Notes: generated by a model from the letters alone, not told the origin. Positions 7,655 through 16,047 are shown, counted from the first letter of the stretch. The stretch is 54,967 nucleotides of DNA from an uncultured Acidimicrobiaceae bacterium (GCA_947258985.1 CAMYKI010000023.1:1-54967), one strand, 5' to 3'. A program made the numbers and translations.

Positions 7655-9214
7655 ATGGTTCGGAGAGCAGGTCTTGGGGCATTCTTGATCACGGCGCTGT
7701 CGCTGTCGGCCTGCTCATCCGACGCCGACCCCGTCCCCGTAATAGTGGACTACAGCCCCACCGTCAGCGACGTGGGGGCGCTCATCTATCTGCTCTCTCA
7801 TCCGGATGTTGACGTGCTCGCCGTTACGTTGCCGGGTACCGGTGAAGCGGGCTGCGATCTCGGGGCAGAGGTGACGCTGGGCATCCTGGCGATGTTCGAG
7901 CGGAGCGACATTCCCGTGGCATGCGATCCGGATCTGCCCGATCACGCTTCCCCATGGCCCGATGCCTTCGTCGCCGGTGCCGACGCTCTGGCCCTCACGC
8001 TGCCGGCACCGATCTCCGCCCTCGACCCCCGGCCCGCTCATCAACTCATTGCGGAGACGGCCGCCGCATCAGACAGCCCGGTCGTGGTCTATGCCGTAGC
8101 CCCGCTGACAAACATTGCCCGCGCCATCGACAAACACCAGGGATTGACCGATGACATTTCTCGTGTCGTGATCATGGGCGGGGCGGTAGCGGTTCCCGGC
8201 AATGTTGCCGGAACCGATGCCGAATGGAACCTGTGGATCGACGTGCCCGCCGCCGATGCTGTGATCGGGTCGGGCATGCCCGTCACGCTGGTGCCCCTCG
8301 ATGCAACCGACGACGTTCCCACTCCCGGTCTGTGGGATATCGACCTGGCCACCAGTGGTGCGAATGAGCCTGCGCGATACCTGAGCTCGATGATCAGGGT
8401 ATTTCCCCAGACAACCGCCGGCGGCTTCTACCTCTGGGACGAGTTGGCGGCGGCCGTCGCCGCCGGCGAAGACCTTGCGGCTTTCGAGGACATGAACCTC
8501 AGAATCGGGTTGGACCCCGGCAGCAGCTTCGGGAGCACCATTACCGACCCTGCCGGCACACCGGCGCAGGTTGCGGTCGCTGTGCCCGATCCGGGTTTGT
8601 TCTACAGCAACTTCCTATCGACCGTAGCGGGAGTCGAGGTCGAGCCGAGGCCGGTGAGGAGTTGGACCTCGGGCTCGCCACCACCGGCCGTCAGGCCCGA
8701 TTCGGCGCCGGACGAGGTGCTCGGGTTTTGGCTCGCCAACGCACTGACAGGCGCCACCGAGGCGGCGGCGTCGGTTGTTGCGCCCGGCGCTCCCTGGGTT
8801 GGCCTGGGAGACTCGCCCGACGTCTTTGTGGCGGGCTCGGCGCCCTACGAGGCATACGACACAACACTCTTGTGCTCCGCAGCGGAAACCACTGCAATTT
8901 GCACCGCGACATGGAACGACCTGTGGATGGCCCCAAATCCAGATCTGCAATTGGGCTCAATGCGAGTTCGCGCCGTTGTGTCCGATGGGATCATCGTCGA
9001 GTTCGAGGAGTTCTCTTTCAGCCCGGAGGTCGCCGCGGCATTCGATAGCCATTTTGAGTGGCTCAATCGCACGTATCCAGGTCGTCTGGCGAGCCAATGC
9101 GGCTTGGACGGGGCATCGCCAGAATGCAGCGAACTGCTGGTCGAAACCGCAGAGGAGTGGGTCTCGAGGAGCCCGCTGAACAATGCGAGTTCTGACTCGA
9201 CGACTGCTCCGTGA
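7655..9214 (+). CDS. Nucleoside-hydrolase-like lipoprotein with degenerate active site
   Basis: A 519-residue exported lipoprotein: the signal peptide ends in LSLSAC with lipidated Cys20. A good ribosome-binding site (GGGAGGGG) precedes ATG. Residues about 28-330 follow the inosine/uridine nucleoside hydrolase fold (PVIVD...LIYLLSHPDVDVLAVT, VVYAVAPLTNIA, VVIMGGAVAVPGN, AEWNLWIDVPAA, GFYLWDELAAA). The family's DxDPGxDD calcium and catalytic motif reads DYSPTVSD, losing two of its acidic residues. Residues about 350-490 form an extra region with an SnoaL/NTF2-like look, which I cannot assign firmly. It may be a binding protein rather than an enzyme. Convergent with psuG. Confidence 0.75.
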   Translation: MVRRAGLGAFLITALSLSACSSDADPVPVIVDYSPTVSDVGALIYLLSHPDVDVLAVTLPGTGEAGCDLGAEVTLGILAMFERSDIPVACDPDLPDHASPWPDAFVAGADALALTLPAPISALDPRPAHQLIAETAAASDSPVVVYAVAPLTNIARAIDKHQGLTDDISRVVIMGGAVAVPGNVAGTDAEWNLWIDVPAADAVIGSGMPVTLVPLDATDDVPTPGLWDIDLATSGANEPARYLSSMIRVFPQTTAGGFYLWDELAAAVAAGEDLAAFEDMNLRIGLDPGSSFGSTITDPAGTPAQVAVAVPDPGLFYSNFLSTVAGVEVEPRPVRSWTSGSPPPAVRPDSAPDEVLGFWLANALTGATEAAASVVAPGAPWVGLGDSPDVFVAGSAPYEAYDTTLLCSAAETTAICTATWNDLWMAPNPDLQLGSMRVRAVVSDGIIVEFEEFSFSPEVAAAFDSHFEWLNRTYPGRLASQCGLDGASPECSELLVETAEEWVSRSPLNNASSDSTTAP

Positions 9215-9316
9215 GCAGGCACTTCGTTGTTCCGGCGAGCCTTCACCGCCTTTGTTCAACAGTCTCCTGGTCGGTAGTCAACTGCGCACGGGTCTGGCCG
9301 CAGTGCAGTCGCCGCT

Positions 9317-10222
9317 CTAGTTGAGGAGTCTGTGGAAAGCGACGGCCACCTCAGCCGCTACCGATGCGTTGTTCTCCGCCAACGCCAGATTCGTCGGGAT
9401 GCTCCGTCCCTCGGTGATCTGGGCGATTTGCTCGAGGACATATGGTGTGACCTCGGCTCCTCGCATGTCGCGTGATCGATCGAGTGCGGCGTCGATCGCG
9501 CCCTGAATGTCGTGTTCGGGTATCGCGGCACCTTCGGGCACGGGGACGCCGAGCAGCACGCCACCCTGGTCCCAGCGAATCCGGTGAGCGAGGATTGCGG
9601 CGACCTCATTGGGGGATTCGACCCGGACGGGGGCGGGCACACCCGATGATCGGGCGTAGAACATCGGGAAGTCGTCGGTCTGATATCCGAGCACCGGAAC
9701 CGACTCTGTTTCGAGAAACTCCAGAGTCTTGGGAATGTCGAGGAAGGCTTTCGCTCCAGCGCAAACTGTGACAACCGTGTGGAGGGCTATGGCCCCCAGA
9801 TCAGAACTGACGTCTCCTGTCGTCTCCGAACCGTGGTGAACTCCACCGATGCCTCCCGTGGCAAAGACGACGATGCCGACCTCTGCGCACAATGCCAACG
9901 AAGCGGAAACGGTCGTTGCCCCGACCTGCCAGCGTTGCGCGGTAGCAACGGCGATGTCGCGCTCGGCCGTCTTCCGTGCCGGCCCCAGGATCCGGTCGAT
10001 CTCGTGGTCCTCGAGACCCACCCTCGGGACGCCATCGATCACGGCTGTGATCGCGGGTACGGCGCCCCGAGCCCGGATGGCTGCTGTACAGCGCTCCAGC
10101 GCTTCCTGGTTGTTCGGGGAGGGGAGCCCGAGGTGGCTGAAGATGGTGCTCTCCAGGCCGACTACCGGATGCTCGTGATCCAGAGCCTCGTGGACTTCCT
10201 CACTTACCTTGATTTCGGGCAT
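9317..10222 (-). CDS. psuG: Pseudouridine-5'-phosphate glycosidase
   Basis: Splits pseudouridine 5'-phosphate into uracil and ribose 5-phosphate, the second step of pseudouridine catabolism. The 301 residues match the family. Signature stretches are PVVGLESTIFSHLGLPSPNN with the catalytic-region Glu near the N-terminus, GATTVSASLALC, VFATGGIGGVHHG, VCAGAKAFLDIPKTLE and LGYQTDDFPMFY. The ATG follows the psuK stop immediately (TAGATG), with GAGGAG inside the end of psuK as ribosome-binding site, so the pair is translationally coupled. Confidence 0.94.
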   Translation of the reverse strand: MPEIKVSEEVHEALDHEHPVVGLESTIFSHLGLPSPNNQEALERCTAAIRARGAVPAITAVIDGVPRVGLEDHEIDRILGPARKTAERDIAVATAQRWQVGATTVSASLALCAEVGIVVFATGGIGGVHHGSETTGDVSSDLGAIALHTVVTVCAGAKAFLDIPKTLEFLETESVPVLGYQTDDFPMFYARSSGVPAPVRVESPNEVAAILAHRIRWDQGGVLLGVPVPEGAAIPEHDIQGAIDAALDRSRDMRGAEVTPYVLEQIAQITEGRSIPTNLALAENNASVAAEVAVAFHRLLN

Positions 10223-11104
10223 CTACTTCTCCTCGGCGGGTGACTTCCCGGTGCGGACCTCAGCACCGGGCTGCTGCAGAAGCCCGGCTGCATGCCGGAC
10301 ACCTGCCTGGGTTGCGGCGACAGGGCCGGCTCCCCCCATTGTGGCAACAAGAAAGCCGGCAGCGAAAGCGTCACCGGCTCCGGTCGTATCGGTTACCTCG
10401 CGCACAGGGGGAACGGGGACCCAAGAGGTGCTTCTGGCGGTCACGAGAGCGACGGGCGCGGGCCCGGCCTTTACCACGGCCAGATTCACACCCGGCAGGG
10501 TGGACCCGGGTCCGACTCCGAGCAACCCGGCTTCGTCTTCATTGCAGAAAAGGACGTCGGGTCGGAGATGGTGGATGTCGTCGATGAAGTTGGCGACGCC
10601 GTACTCGGTGATCACGCCGACCGAGGAACCATCGATGCTGACAGCGCTGCCGCACGAGCGGGCCTCATCGATGAGGGCCCGGCTTGTCGTCCCGAGAGGC
10701 TCGACCATGAGTGAGTAACCGGGTACGTGGAGCCAGGTAACGCCGTCGAGAGCATCCGTGGGGACTTCGGCCAGCTGAGTCGCCGCTCCTCGGTCGGGAA
10801 GCATGGTCCTTTCGCCGTCGGCCTCTATCAGCACGACGATTGTCCCGGTCCTTCCCTTGCGTATCACGGAGGGTTCGACGCCCGCCGCTGCCAACTCGGC
10901 GACGAGGAGATCACCGAGCCGGTCCTCTCCGACCTGGCCGATGAACCTGCTGCGCCCGCCGGCGGCTGCCGCCAGCACGGCTACGTTTGCCGCGCTTCCG
11001 CCCCGACGCCGGAAGATGCGGGCCGGGGTATCGGTTCCTCGCCGCGGCGCGGCGGCGGGCCACACGACTACATCTTCGATAAGATCGCCAACACAGCACA
11101 GCAT
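10223..11104 (-). CDS. psuK: PfkB-family kinase, probable pseudouridine kinase
   Basis: A 293-residue ribokinase-fold sugar kinase. Near the N-terminus RRRGGSAANVAVLAAAAGG is PfkB signature 1. Near the C-terminus DTTGAGDAFAAGF is signature 2, containing the anion hole and catalytic Asp. Substrate is inferred from context: it is directly coupled to psuG, so it should phosphorylate pseudouridine at the 5' position. A TAAGGT box (11111-11116) sits 6 bases before the ATG, giving a leaderless promoter. No dedicated pseudouridine transporter gene is adjacent. Confidence 0.85.
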   Translation of the reverse strand: MLCCVGDLIEDVVVWPAAAPRRGTDTPARIFRRRGGSAANVAVLAAAAGGRSRFIGQVGEDRLGDLLVAELAAAGVEPSVIRKGRTGTIVVLIEADGERTMLPDRGAATQLAEVPTDALDGVTWLHVPGYSLMVEPLGTTSRALIDEARSCGSAVSIDGSSVGVITEYGVANFIDDIHHLRPDVLFCNEDEAGLLGVGPGSTLPGVNLAVVKAGPAPVALVTARSTSWVPVPPVREVTDTTGAGDAFAAGFLVATMGGAGPVAATQAGVRHAAGLLQQPGAEVRTGKSPAEEK

Positions 11105-11110
11105 GCGGCG

Positions 11111-11116
11111 ACCTTA
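11111..11116 (-). promoter_or_regulatory. Leaderless-type -10 box of psuKG
   Basis: TAAGGT on the minus strand, 6 bases before the psuK ATG, with no ribosome-binding site between. Confidence 0.5.
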
Positions 11117-11177
11117 CCGGCGTGGGAGGTAAATGGTCGATCGGCTTATCCTGAAACCGGCCAATCCCGGAGGTTAT

Positions 11178-11759
11178 GTGTCCAAATCCAGAGCAGCAGC
11201 GCTTCTCGTTGCAGTCCTTGCCCTTGCTGCATGCAGTGCTGGAGAGGATGGAGGCGGGGATGGGGTGGCTTCGATGGACGACGTGGTCACCACCACCGCC
11301 GCGTCGGAATCAGCGGAGACGCCGGCCGGCCCGGCGGACGTAGATGAGGCAGCCGTGCTCGAGTTCGCCGGTTGTATGCGTGAAGGTGGCATTGACTTCC
11401 CCGATCCAACCATCGACTCGGAAGGCAATGTCGGCTTTGACTTGGAAGAACTGAGCCGGCTGGCGGATTTGGACGAGGACGAGTTGGAGGCGGCATTCGA
11501 GAACTGTTTTTCGCTCCTGGAGGGCGTCTCGTTCGGATTTGAGCGCATCTTCGAGACGGAATTCCAGGATTCGGTTCTCGACTTCGCCGCATGTATGCGC
11601 AGCAACGGCTTTGAGATGCCGGATCCCGATTTCTCTCAGCTCACCACGACCGGGCAGATATTCCCCGAGGAACTCGACATCACCGATCCGGACTTCGAGC
11701 CGGCCTTCGAGGCTTGTCAGGACGAGTTGCCGGGCATTCCGGGCATTTCGACGGAGTAG
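11178..11759 (+). CDS. Cys-rich lipoprotein with duplicated CMRxNG-type motif
   Basis: A 193-residue lipoprotein. I chose GTG 11178 because GGAGG (11169-11173) precedes it and because it gives a compact signal peptide ending LAAC (Cys19); the frame is open back to 11133. The mature part has an Asp/Glu-rich linker and two related units, EFAGCMREGGIDFPDP and DFAACMRSNGFEMPDP. Each is followed by a further Cys (FENC, FEAC), giving four conserved cysteines besides the lipidated one. Related proteins commonly sit next to MacAB-like ABC systems in Actinobacteria, as here, but I know no established function. The next gene is a paralogue. Confidence 0.8.
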   Translation: MSKSRAAALLVAVLALAACSAGEDGGGDGVASMDDVVTTTAASESAETPAGPADVDEAAVLEFAGCMREGGIDFPDPTIDSEGNVGFDLEELSRLADLDEDELEAAFENCFSLLEGVSFGFERIFETEFQDSVLDFAACMRSNGFEMPDPDFSQLTTTGQIFPEELDITDPDFEPAFEACQDELPGIPGISTE

Positions 11760-11777
11760 CGCTGGCGGGTCGCGGCC

Positions 11778-11796
11778 TTCTCAGGCCATTCTTAGG
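11778..11796 (+). promoter_or_regulatory. Putative OmpR-type response-regulator site A (11-bp direct repeat)
   Basis: TTCTCAGG-cca-TTCTTAGG: two 8-base half-sites starting 11 bases apart (11778 and 11789). This is the spacing used by OmpR/PhoB-family dimers. A GATACT -10 candidate follows at 11806-11811, and the efflux operon's first ATG is at 11862. The same architecture recurs at 33376 and 35558. Confidence 0.55.
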
Positions 11797-11861
11797 ACGG
11801 TTTCAGATACTGCGGAGGTTGGGCATCGACACTGCACCCAGAACCCGAAAGGCATAGCAAC

Positions 11862-12470
11862 ATGAGAACAAGACTGATGCTGTTGCTCGCCGTCGTTGCG
11901 ATGCTGGTGACGGCATGTTCCGGTAGCGATTCCGATGGCGTGGCTTCCCTCGAGGCAGCAGCCGGCGAGGGCTCCGATGTCGTCGAGCCGGCTCCCGAGG
12001 TGGATTCGGAGCAGGCCATGCTCGACCTCGCCGCTTGCCTGCGAGAGAACGGTATCGAGATCGAGGACCCAACCGTCGATGCTGCGGGCAATGTTGAGTT
12101 CGGCGGGTTCCGCGGAGCGGCTGCGAACGCCGGTGTGGACAGAGAAACCATGAGAGCGGCCATGGACACATGTGCGCAGAACCTCGAGGGCGTGAGCCTG
12201 GGACGGGGCGGCGACGAGTTCGATATCACGGAAATTCAGGACACCATGGTGGAATTCGCAGCCTGTATGCGCAGCAACGGTTACGACATGCCAGACCCCG
12301 ATCTCTCGGATCTCGGGCCCGGTGCGGGTGGCGGGCAAGGAGAAGGCGGCGGTCCATTCGGGGAGATCGATCCGGCAGATCCCGACTTCATCGCAGCGGA
12401 AGCGGAATGTGGTGAGATCATTTCCGGGTTCCGTGGTCCGGGGGCCGGTCGAGGAGGACAGGAATCGTGA
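11862..12470 (+). CDS. Cys-rich lipoprotein, paralogue, first gene of efflux operon
   Basis: A 202-residue lipoprotein with signal peptide ending LVTAC (Cys19). Same layout as the preceding gene: DLAACLRENGIEIEDP and EFAACMRSNGYDMPDP units, intervening DTC and final AEC cysteines, and a Gly-rich segment before a DPADPDF stretch. It starts the run lipoprotein, adaptor, ATPase, permease; its stop overlaps the adaptor's GTG. It probably works outside the membrane with the efflux complex, as sensor or substrate-binding factor. That role is inferred from position only. Confidence 0.8.
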   Translation: MRTRLMLLLAVVAMLVTACSGSDSDGVASLEAAAGEGSDVVEPAPEVDSEQAMLDLAACLRENGIEIEDPTVDAAGNVEFGGFRGAAANAGVDRETMRAAMDTCAQNLEGVSLGRGGDEFDITEIQDTMVEFAACMRSNGYDMPDPDLSDLGPGAGGGQGEGGGPFGEIDPADPDFIAAEAECGEIISGFRGPGAGRGGQES

Positions 12471-14062
12471 GCGTTGATGGCACAATCCAGACAGAGACCG
12501 AACCCCAGGAGGTCCCAGTGGCTACAGGATCGCCATCCGGCGACAGCAACCCCGATCGCGAGATCCCCGAAACCGGGCGGCGGTCGCGCTGGCTCTGGAT
12601 CGTCGGCATTGCGTTGCTTGCCGTTGCGGCGGTGGCGGTGGTTGCCGCGATCGGGGGTTCATCGGATGATGGTGTCGCCGCCACCGTTTCTGCGCCGTCA
12701 TTCGCCCAAGTCGTTCGGACCGACCTCGTCGAAGAGGAGTCGTACGACGGCGTTCTTGGCACCGAAGCAGGTGACCCCATCAACAGCCCTGTCCAGGGCA
12801 CGGTCACGAGCACGGCCGAGGTCGGGATGCTCGTCGAGCAGGGTGGCGTCTTTCTGACGGTCGACAATGAGCCGGTCGTGCTCCTCTACGGAGAGTTGCC
12901 CGCTTTTCGGGCGCTGCGTCCGACAGAAGACAGCCTTGCGTTGACGGGCCACGCGTCGGGAGTCGTGACCGACGTTGTCGCCTCCGGCGAGACCGTCGAG
13001 CAAGGTGACGTCCTCTATCGGGTCGATGGCGAGCCGGTTGTCGTTATGTACGGCGATGTTCCCGCTTACAGGCCGATGCGTGATTTGAGCGAGAACATGA
13101 CAGGCGATGACGTTGGTCAGCTCGAAGAGGCTCTGGTCGCGCTCGGCTACGACCCCGACGGTGGGGCCACTGTGGACGACGAGTTCACCGACTACACCGA
13201 GACCATGGTGGAGCGATGGCAGGAGGATCTCGGGGTGGAGGCCGATGGCGTCGTCGAACTCGGCGACGTGATCTTCATCCCAGAGGAAGCCGACATTCTC
13301 AGTGTGGCCATCGAGGTCGGCCAGTCGGTGGGCCCGGGACAACCCATTGCGTCTGTCACGACGGGTGAGCCCCTGGCCGGTGATGATGTCCTCCAGCTGG
13401 AGGAAGCGTTGGCGGCGCTCGGCTTTGAGGTTGAGGTCGACGGAGTCTGGGACGCCACAACGAAGACAGCAGTCGTCGCCTGGCAGGAAGAGACGGGTCT
13501 CGATCCCGACGGGGTAATCGACCTGGGTGAGGTCGTTTTCCTGCCGTCGATGGTGCGTGTGAACGAGGTGCTTGCTTCGGTTGGATCGTCCGTAGGCCCG
13601 GGCGCTCCGGTGCTCGGTGTCTCGTCTGCGGATCAGTTTGTGACTTTTGATCTTCCTGCCGCCGATCAGGGACTTCTTGCCGTCGGTCAGCCGGTCAATA
13701 TCGAGATGCCCGACGGGTCCGACACTCCGGGTTCCGTTGTATCGGTTGCTTCGGTGGCCACGCCAGGTCAACAGGGCGGAGCGGCCTTCGAGGTGAAGAT
13801 CGTCCTTGCCGATCCGTCCGTTGCGGTCGGCCTCGATGAGGCTCCCGTCGATGTCGAGATCGTTTCCGATTCCGTCGCCGATGTCATGGCCGTGCCGGTG
13901 TCGGCGCTCGTTGCTCTGGCCGAGGGCGGCTATGCCGTTGAGGTGGATGCCGGTAACGGAGCTACTCAGTTGATTGCAGTCGAGCCCGGCTTTTATGCGG
14001 AGGGCTTGGTTGAGGTCACCTCCGGTGGCCTCGAGGTGGGCGACCAGGTGGTTGTTCCGTGA
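12467..14062 (+). CDS. HlyD/MacA-like efflux adaptor with two peptidoglycan-binding domains
   Basis: A 531-residue membrane-fusion-type protein. There is an N-terminal TM helix at about 43-63 (WLWIVGIALLAVAAVAVVAAI). Two lipoyl/barrel-sandwich-like segments follow (INSPVQGTVTSTAEVGMLVEQGG and SGVVTDVVASGETVEQGDVLY). Inserted after them are two peptidoglycan_binding_1-like units, MTGDDVGQLEEALVALGY (about 208) and LAGDDVLQLEEALAALGF (about 303). A beta-barrel region ends the protein. The inserts could fix the adaptor to the cell wall of a Gram-positive envelope. GTG start, 4-base overlap with the lipoprotein; coupled to the ATPase gene downstream. Confidence 0.85.
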   Translation: MSVDGTIQTETEPQEVPVATGSPSGDSNPDREIPETGRRSRWLWIVGIALLAVAAVAVVAAIGGSSDDGVAATVSAPSFAQVVRTDLVEEESYDGVLGTEAGDPINSPVQGTVTSTAEVGMLVEQGGVFLTVDNEPVVLLYGELPAFRALRPTEDSLALTGHASGVVTDVVASGETVEQGDVLYRVDGEPVVVMYGDVPAYRPMRDLSENMTGDDVGQLEEALVALGYDPDGGATVDDEFTDYTETMVERWQEDLGVEADGVVELGDVIFIPEEADILSVAIEVGQSVGPGQPIASVTTGEPLAGDDVLQLEEALAALGFEVEVDGVWDATTKTAVVAWQEETGLDPDGVIDLGEVVFLPSMVRVNEVLASVGSSVGPGAPVLGVSSADQFVTFDLPAADQGLLAVGQPVNIEMPDGSDTPGSVVSVASVATPGQQGGAAFEVKIVLADPSVAVGLDEAPVDVEIVSDSVADVMAVPVSALVALAEGGYAVEVDAGNGATQLIAVEPGFYAEGLVEVTSGGLEVGDQVVVP

Positions 14063-14787
14063 CCACAACGATGAGTGCGGGTGCTGTGGCTCCCGTTCCC
14101 GGGGCGGGTGTTGTGTTGTCGCTTCACGGCGTCACGAAGGAGTATCCGACGACCCCGCCGGTGCGAGCCTTACAGGGTGTAGATTTTGCCGTCACGGAAG
14201 GCGAATTGGTCGGCGTTGTCGGCCCATCGGGCAGCGGCAAATCGACACTGCTGCACATCATGGGGACGTTGGATCGTCCGACGGCGGGGGAAGTGACCGT
14301 CGCCGGATACAACCTCGCCGATCTGAGCGACAAGGACCTTTCGGCGTTGCGGTCACGCCACATCGGGTTTGTCTTTCAGCAGTTCCATCTGCTCAGCGGA
14401 TATACCGCTCTCGACAACGTTGCCGACGGCCTGCTCTACACGGGCATGAACGTGGCGACTCGCCGCGGGCTGGCACATCGGGCGCTGGCACGTGTTGGTT
14501 TGGAGCATCGGCTCGACCATGTCGCTACGAAGCTCTCAGGCGGCGAGCGGCAGAGAGTTGCTGTTGCCAGGGCGCTCGTCGGGAGCCCTTCGATCGTGCT
14601 TGCCGATGAGCCGACCGGCAACCTCGACTCAAAGAACAGCGACGCCATCGTTGATTTGATCCGACAGATCAACGGCGATGGTGTCACGTTTGTCGTGATC
14701 ACCCATAACAGAGAGATCGCCGAGGCATTCCCGCGAACCATCGGTCTGCGCGACGGGCAGATCGAATACGACTCGGGGGTGCGCTGA
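14059..14787 (+). CDS. MacB/LolD-type ABC transporter ATP-binding protein
   Basis: A 242-residue ATPase. Walker A is GPSGSGKST (about residue 55), signature LSGGERQRVAVARAL, Walker B IVLADEPTG followed by NLDSKNS, and the H-loop is in VVITHN. The sequence class is that of MacB, LolD and FtsE, which power mechanotransmission rather than direct transport. It starts at GTG 14059 in overlap with the adaptor and ends in overlap with the permease, so the operon is tightly coupled. Confidence 0.93.
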   Translation: MTTTMSAGAVAPVPGAGVVLSLHGVTKEYPTTPPVRALQGVDFAVTEGELVGVVGPSGSGKSTLLHIMGTLDRPTAGEVTVAGYNLADLSDKDLSALRSRHIGFVFQQFHLLSGYTALDNVADGLLYTGMNVATRRGLAHRALARVGLEHRLDHVATKLSGGERQRVAVARALVGSPSIVLADEPTGNLDSKNSDAIVDLIRQINGDGVTFVVITHNREIAEAFPRTIGLRDGQIEYDSGVR

Positions 14788-15986
14788 TGGCGAACGGCCT
14801 AGAGCCGTCGCGGCTCCACAGCTCCGACGCATTTCGCACTGCTGCCGTTGGCCTCCAGACAAGGAAGTTGCGCGCCGCACTGTCGGCACTTGGAATCATG
14901 ATCGGGATCGCCGCAATGGTCGGGGTCCTCGGGCTATCGGAATCCTCGAAGTCGGATCTGTTGGCGCAGCTCGACCGGCTGGGAACAAACCTTCTCACCG
15001 TGCAAGCCGGTACGGGGATCGGTCTCGGGAGCGGGGAATTACCAGACGAGGCCGCCGCCATGATCGCCCGGATTGGCCCGGTTGAGACGACCAGCACGGT
15101 CAGTTCTGTCAGCGCAAGCGTCTACAGAACTGACTATATCCCTGAGGGGGAGACCGGAGGCATCACGGTACAGGCCGTGGACGTGAACCTGCTCGACACG
15201 CTTGCCGGCAGTGTTGCCGACGGCAAGTTCCTGGATGCGGCGACCTCGGCGTATCCGACGGCCGTGTTGGGTTCTGTTGCCGCGGAGAGACTCGGCATAG
15301 CCGATGTCACCGGAACCCAACAGATCTGGCTCGGGGAGCAGTGGTTCACAGTGATTGGCGTCTTGAACCAGTTCGAACTCAATCCCGATCTCGACAGAGC
15401 CGCGCTGATCGGGTTCGGGTCGGCCGCGGACTATCTGGATCACGACAACGTTGCGACTTCGCTTCTGGTGAGAGCCGACCCCGACTATATCGACGACGTG
15501 ATGGGGGTGCTCTCGGCGACGGCGAACCCGCAGAATCCTGAAGAAGTGCAGGTAGCTCGCCCATCGGACGCGCTCGAGGCCAAGGAAGCTGCGGACGATG
15601 CATTCACCGCACTGTTCCTCGGGCTAGGTGCAGTGGCGCTGCTCGTCGGGGGCGTCGGTATCGCCAACGTCATGGTTATCTCGGTTCTGGAGCGACGCTC
15701 GGAGATCGGTCTCAGGCGAGCTCTCGGGGCGACCAAGCGTCACGTGGCTGTGCAGTTTCTCGGCGAGGCTCTGCTGTTGTCGGTTGCGGGTGGGATCGGC
15801 GGGGTGGCCCTGGGGTGGCTGGTCACCGGCGTTTACGCCAACATCAAGGGGTGGGCCACTCTGATTCCTCCGTTGGCGATTGGTGGCGGCATCGCCGCGG
15901 CATTGCTCATCGGTGCGATCGCCGGGCTCTATCCGGCGATCCGTGCGGCCCGGCTATCTCCCACCGAGGCACTGCGCAGCGCCTAA
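14787..15986 (+). CDS. MacB-like ABC transporter permease (FtsX domain)
   Basis: A 399-residue protein with the MacB arrangement. An N-terminal TM follows the signature LRAALSALGIMIGIAAMVGV (about 31-50). A large extracytoplasmic MacB_PCD domain spans about 60-260. Three C-terminal TM helices form the FtsX domain, including VGGVGIANVMVISVLERRSEIGLRRALGA and the end motif GLYPAIRAARLSPTEALR. With the adaptor and ATPase it should form an efflux or lipoprotein/peptide-export system. Its stop is 9 bases before a 44-bp palindrome. Confidence 0.93.
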   Translation: MANGLEPSRLHSSDAFRTAAVGLQTRKLRAALSALGIMIGIAAMVGVLGLSESSKSDLLAQLDRLGTNLLTVQAGTGIGLGSGELPDEAAAMIARIGPVETTSTVSSVSASVYRTDYIPEGETGGITVQAVDVNLLDTLAGSVADGKFLDAATSAYPTAVLGSVAAERLGIADVTGTQQIWLGEQWFTVIGVLNQFELNPDLDRAALIGFGSAADYLDHDNVATSLLVRADPDYIDDVMGVLSATANPQNPEEVQVARPSDALEAKEAADDAFTALFLGLGAVALLVGGVGIANVMVISVLERRSEIGLRRALGATKRHVAVQFLGEALLLSVAGGIGGVALGWLVTGVYANIKGWATLIPPLAIGGGIAAALLIGAIAGLYPAIRAARLSPTEALRSA

Positions 15987-15995
15987 CCCTTCCGC

Positions 15996-16039
15996 TCTGG
16001 CGTACCTGGTGGCGGTATACCGCCACCAGGTACGCCAGA
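15996..16039. repeat. 44-bp perfect palindrome
   Basis: Perfect inverted repeat without a spacer: the left arm starts TCTGGCGTACCTGGTGGCGG, the right arm is its exact complement, and the centre is GGTATACC. It sits just after the permease stop and before a promoter. As RNA it gives a stem of about 20 bp with a 4-base loop, but no U-run follows, so it is not a standard terminator. The CCAGGTAC of its right arm (16026-16033) recurs at 16054-16061 inside the downstream promoter spacer. Confidence 0.95.
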
Positions 16040-16047
16040 CTCCGGGC

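Noticed and set aside
9215-9316. Possible terminator or small RNA between the convergent lipoprotein and psuG genes
   Set aside because: I found no stem of useful length and no U-run.
12698-14068. 456-codon minus-strand opening across the efflux adaptor
   Set aside because: Shadow frame rich in His/Arg without domains; the plus-strand frame has a TM helix and PG-binding units and fits the operon.
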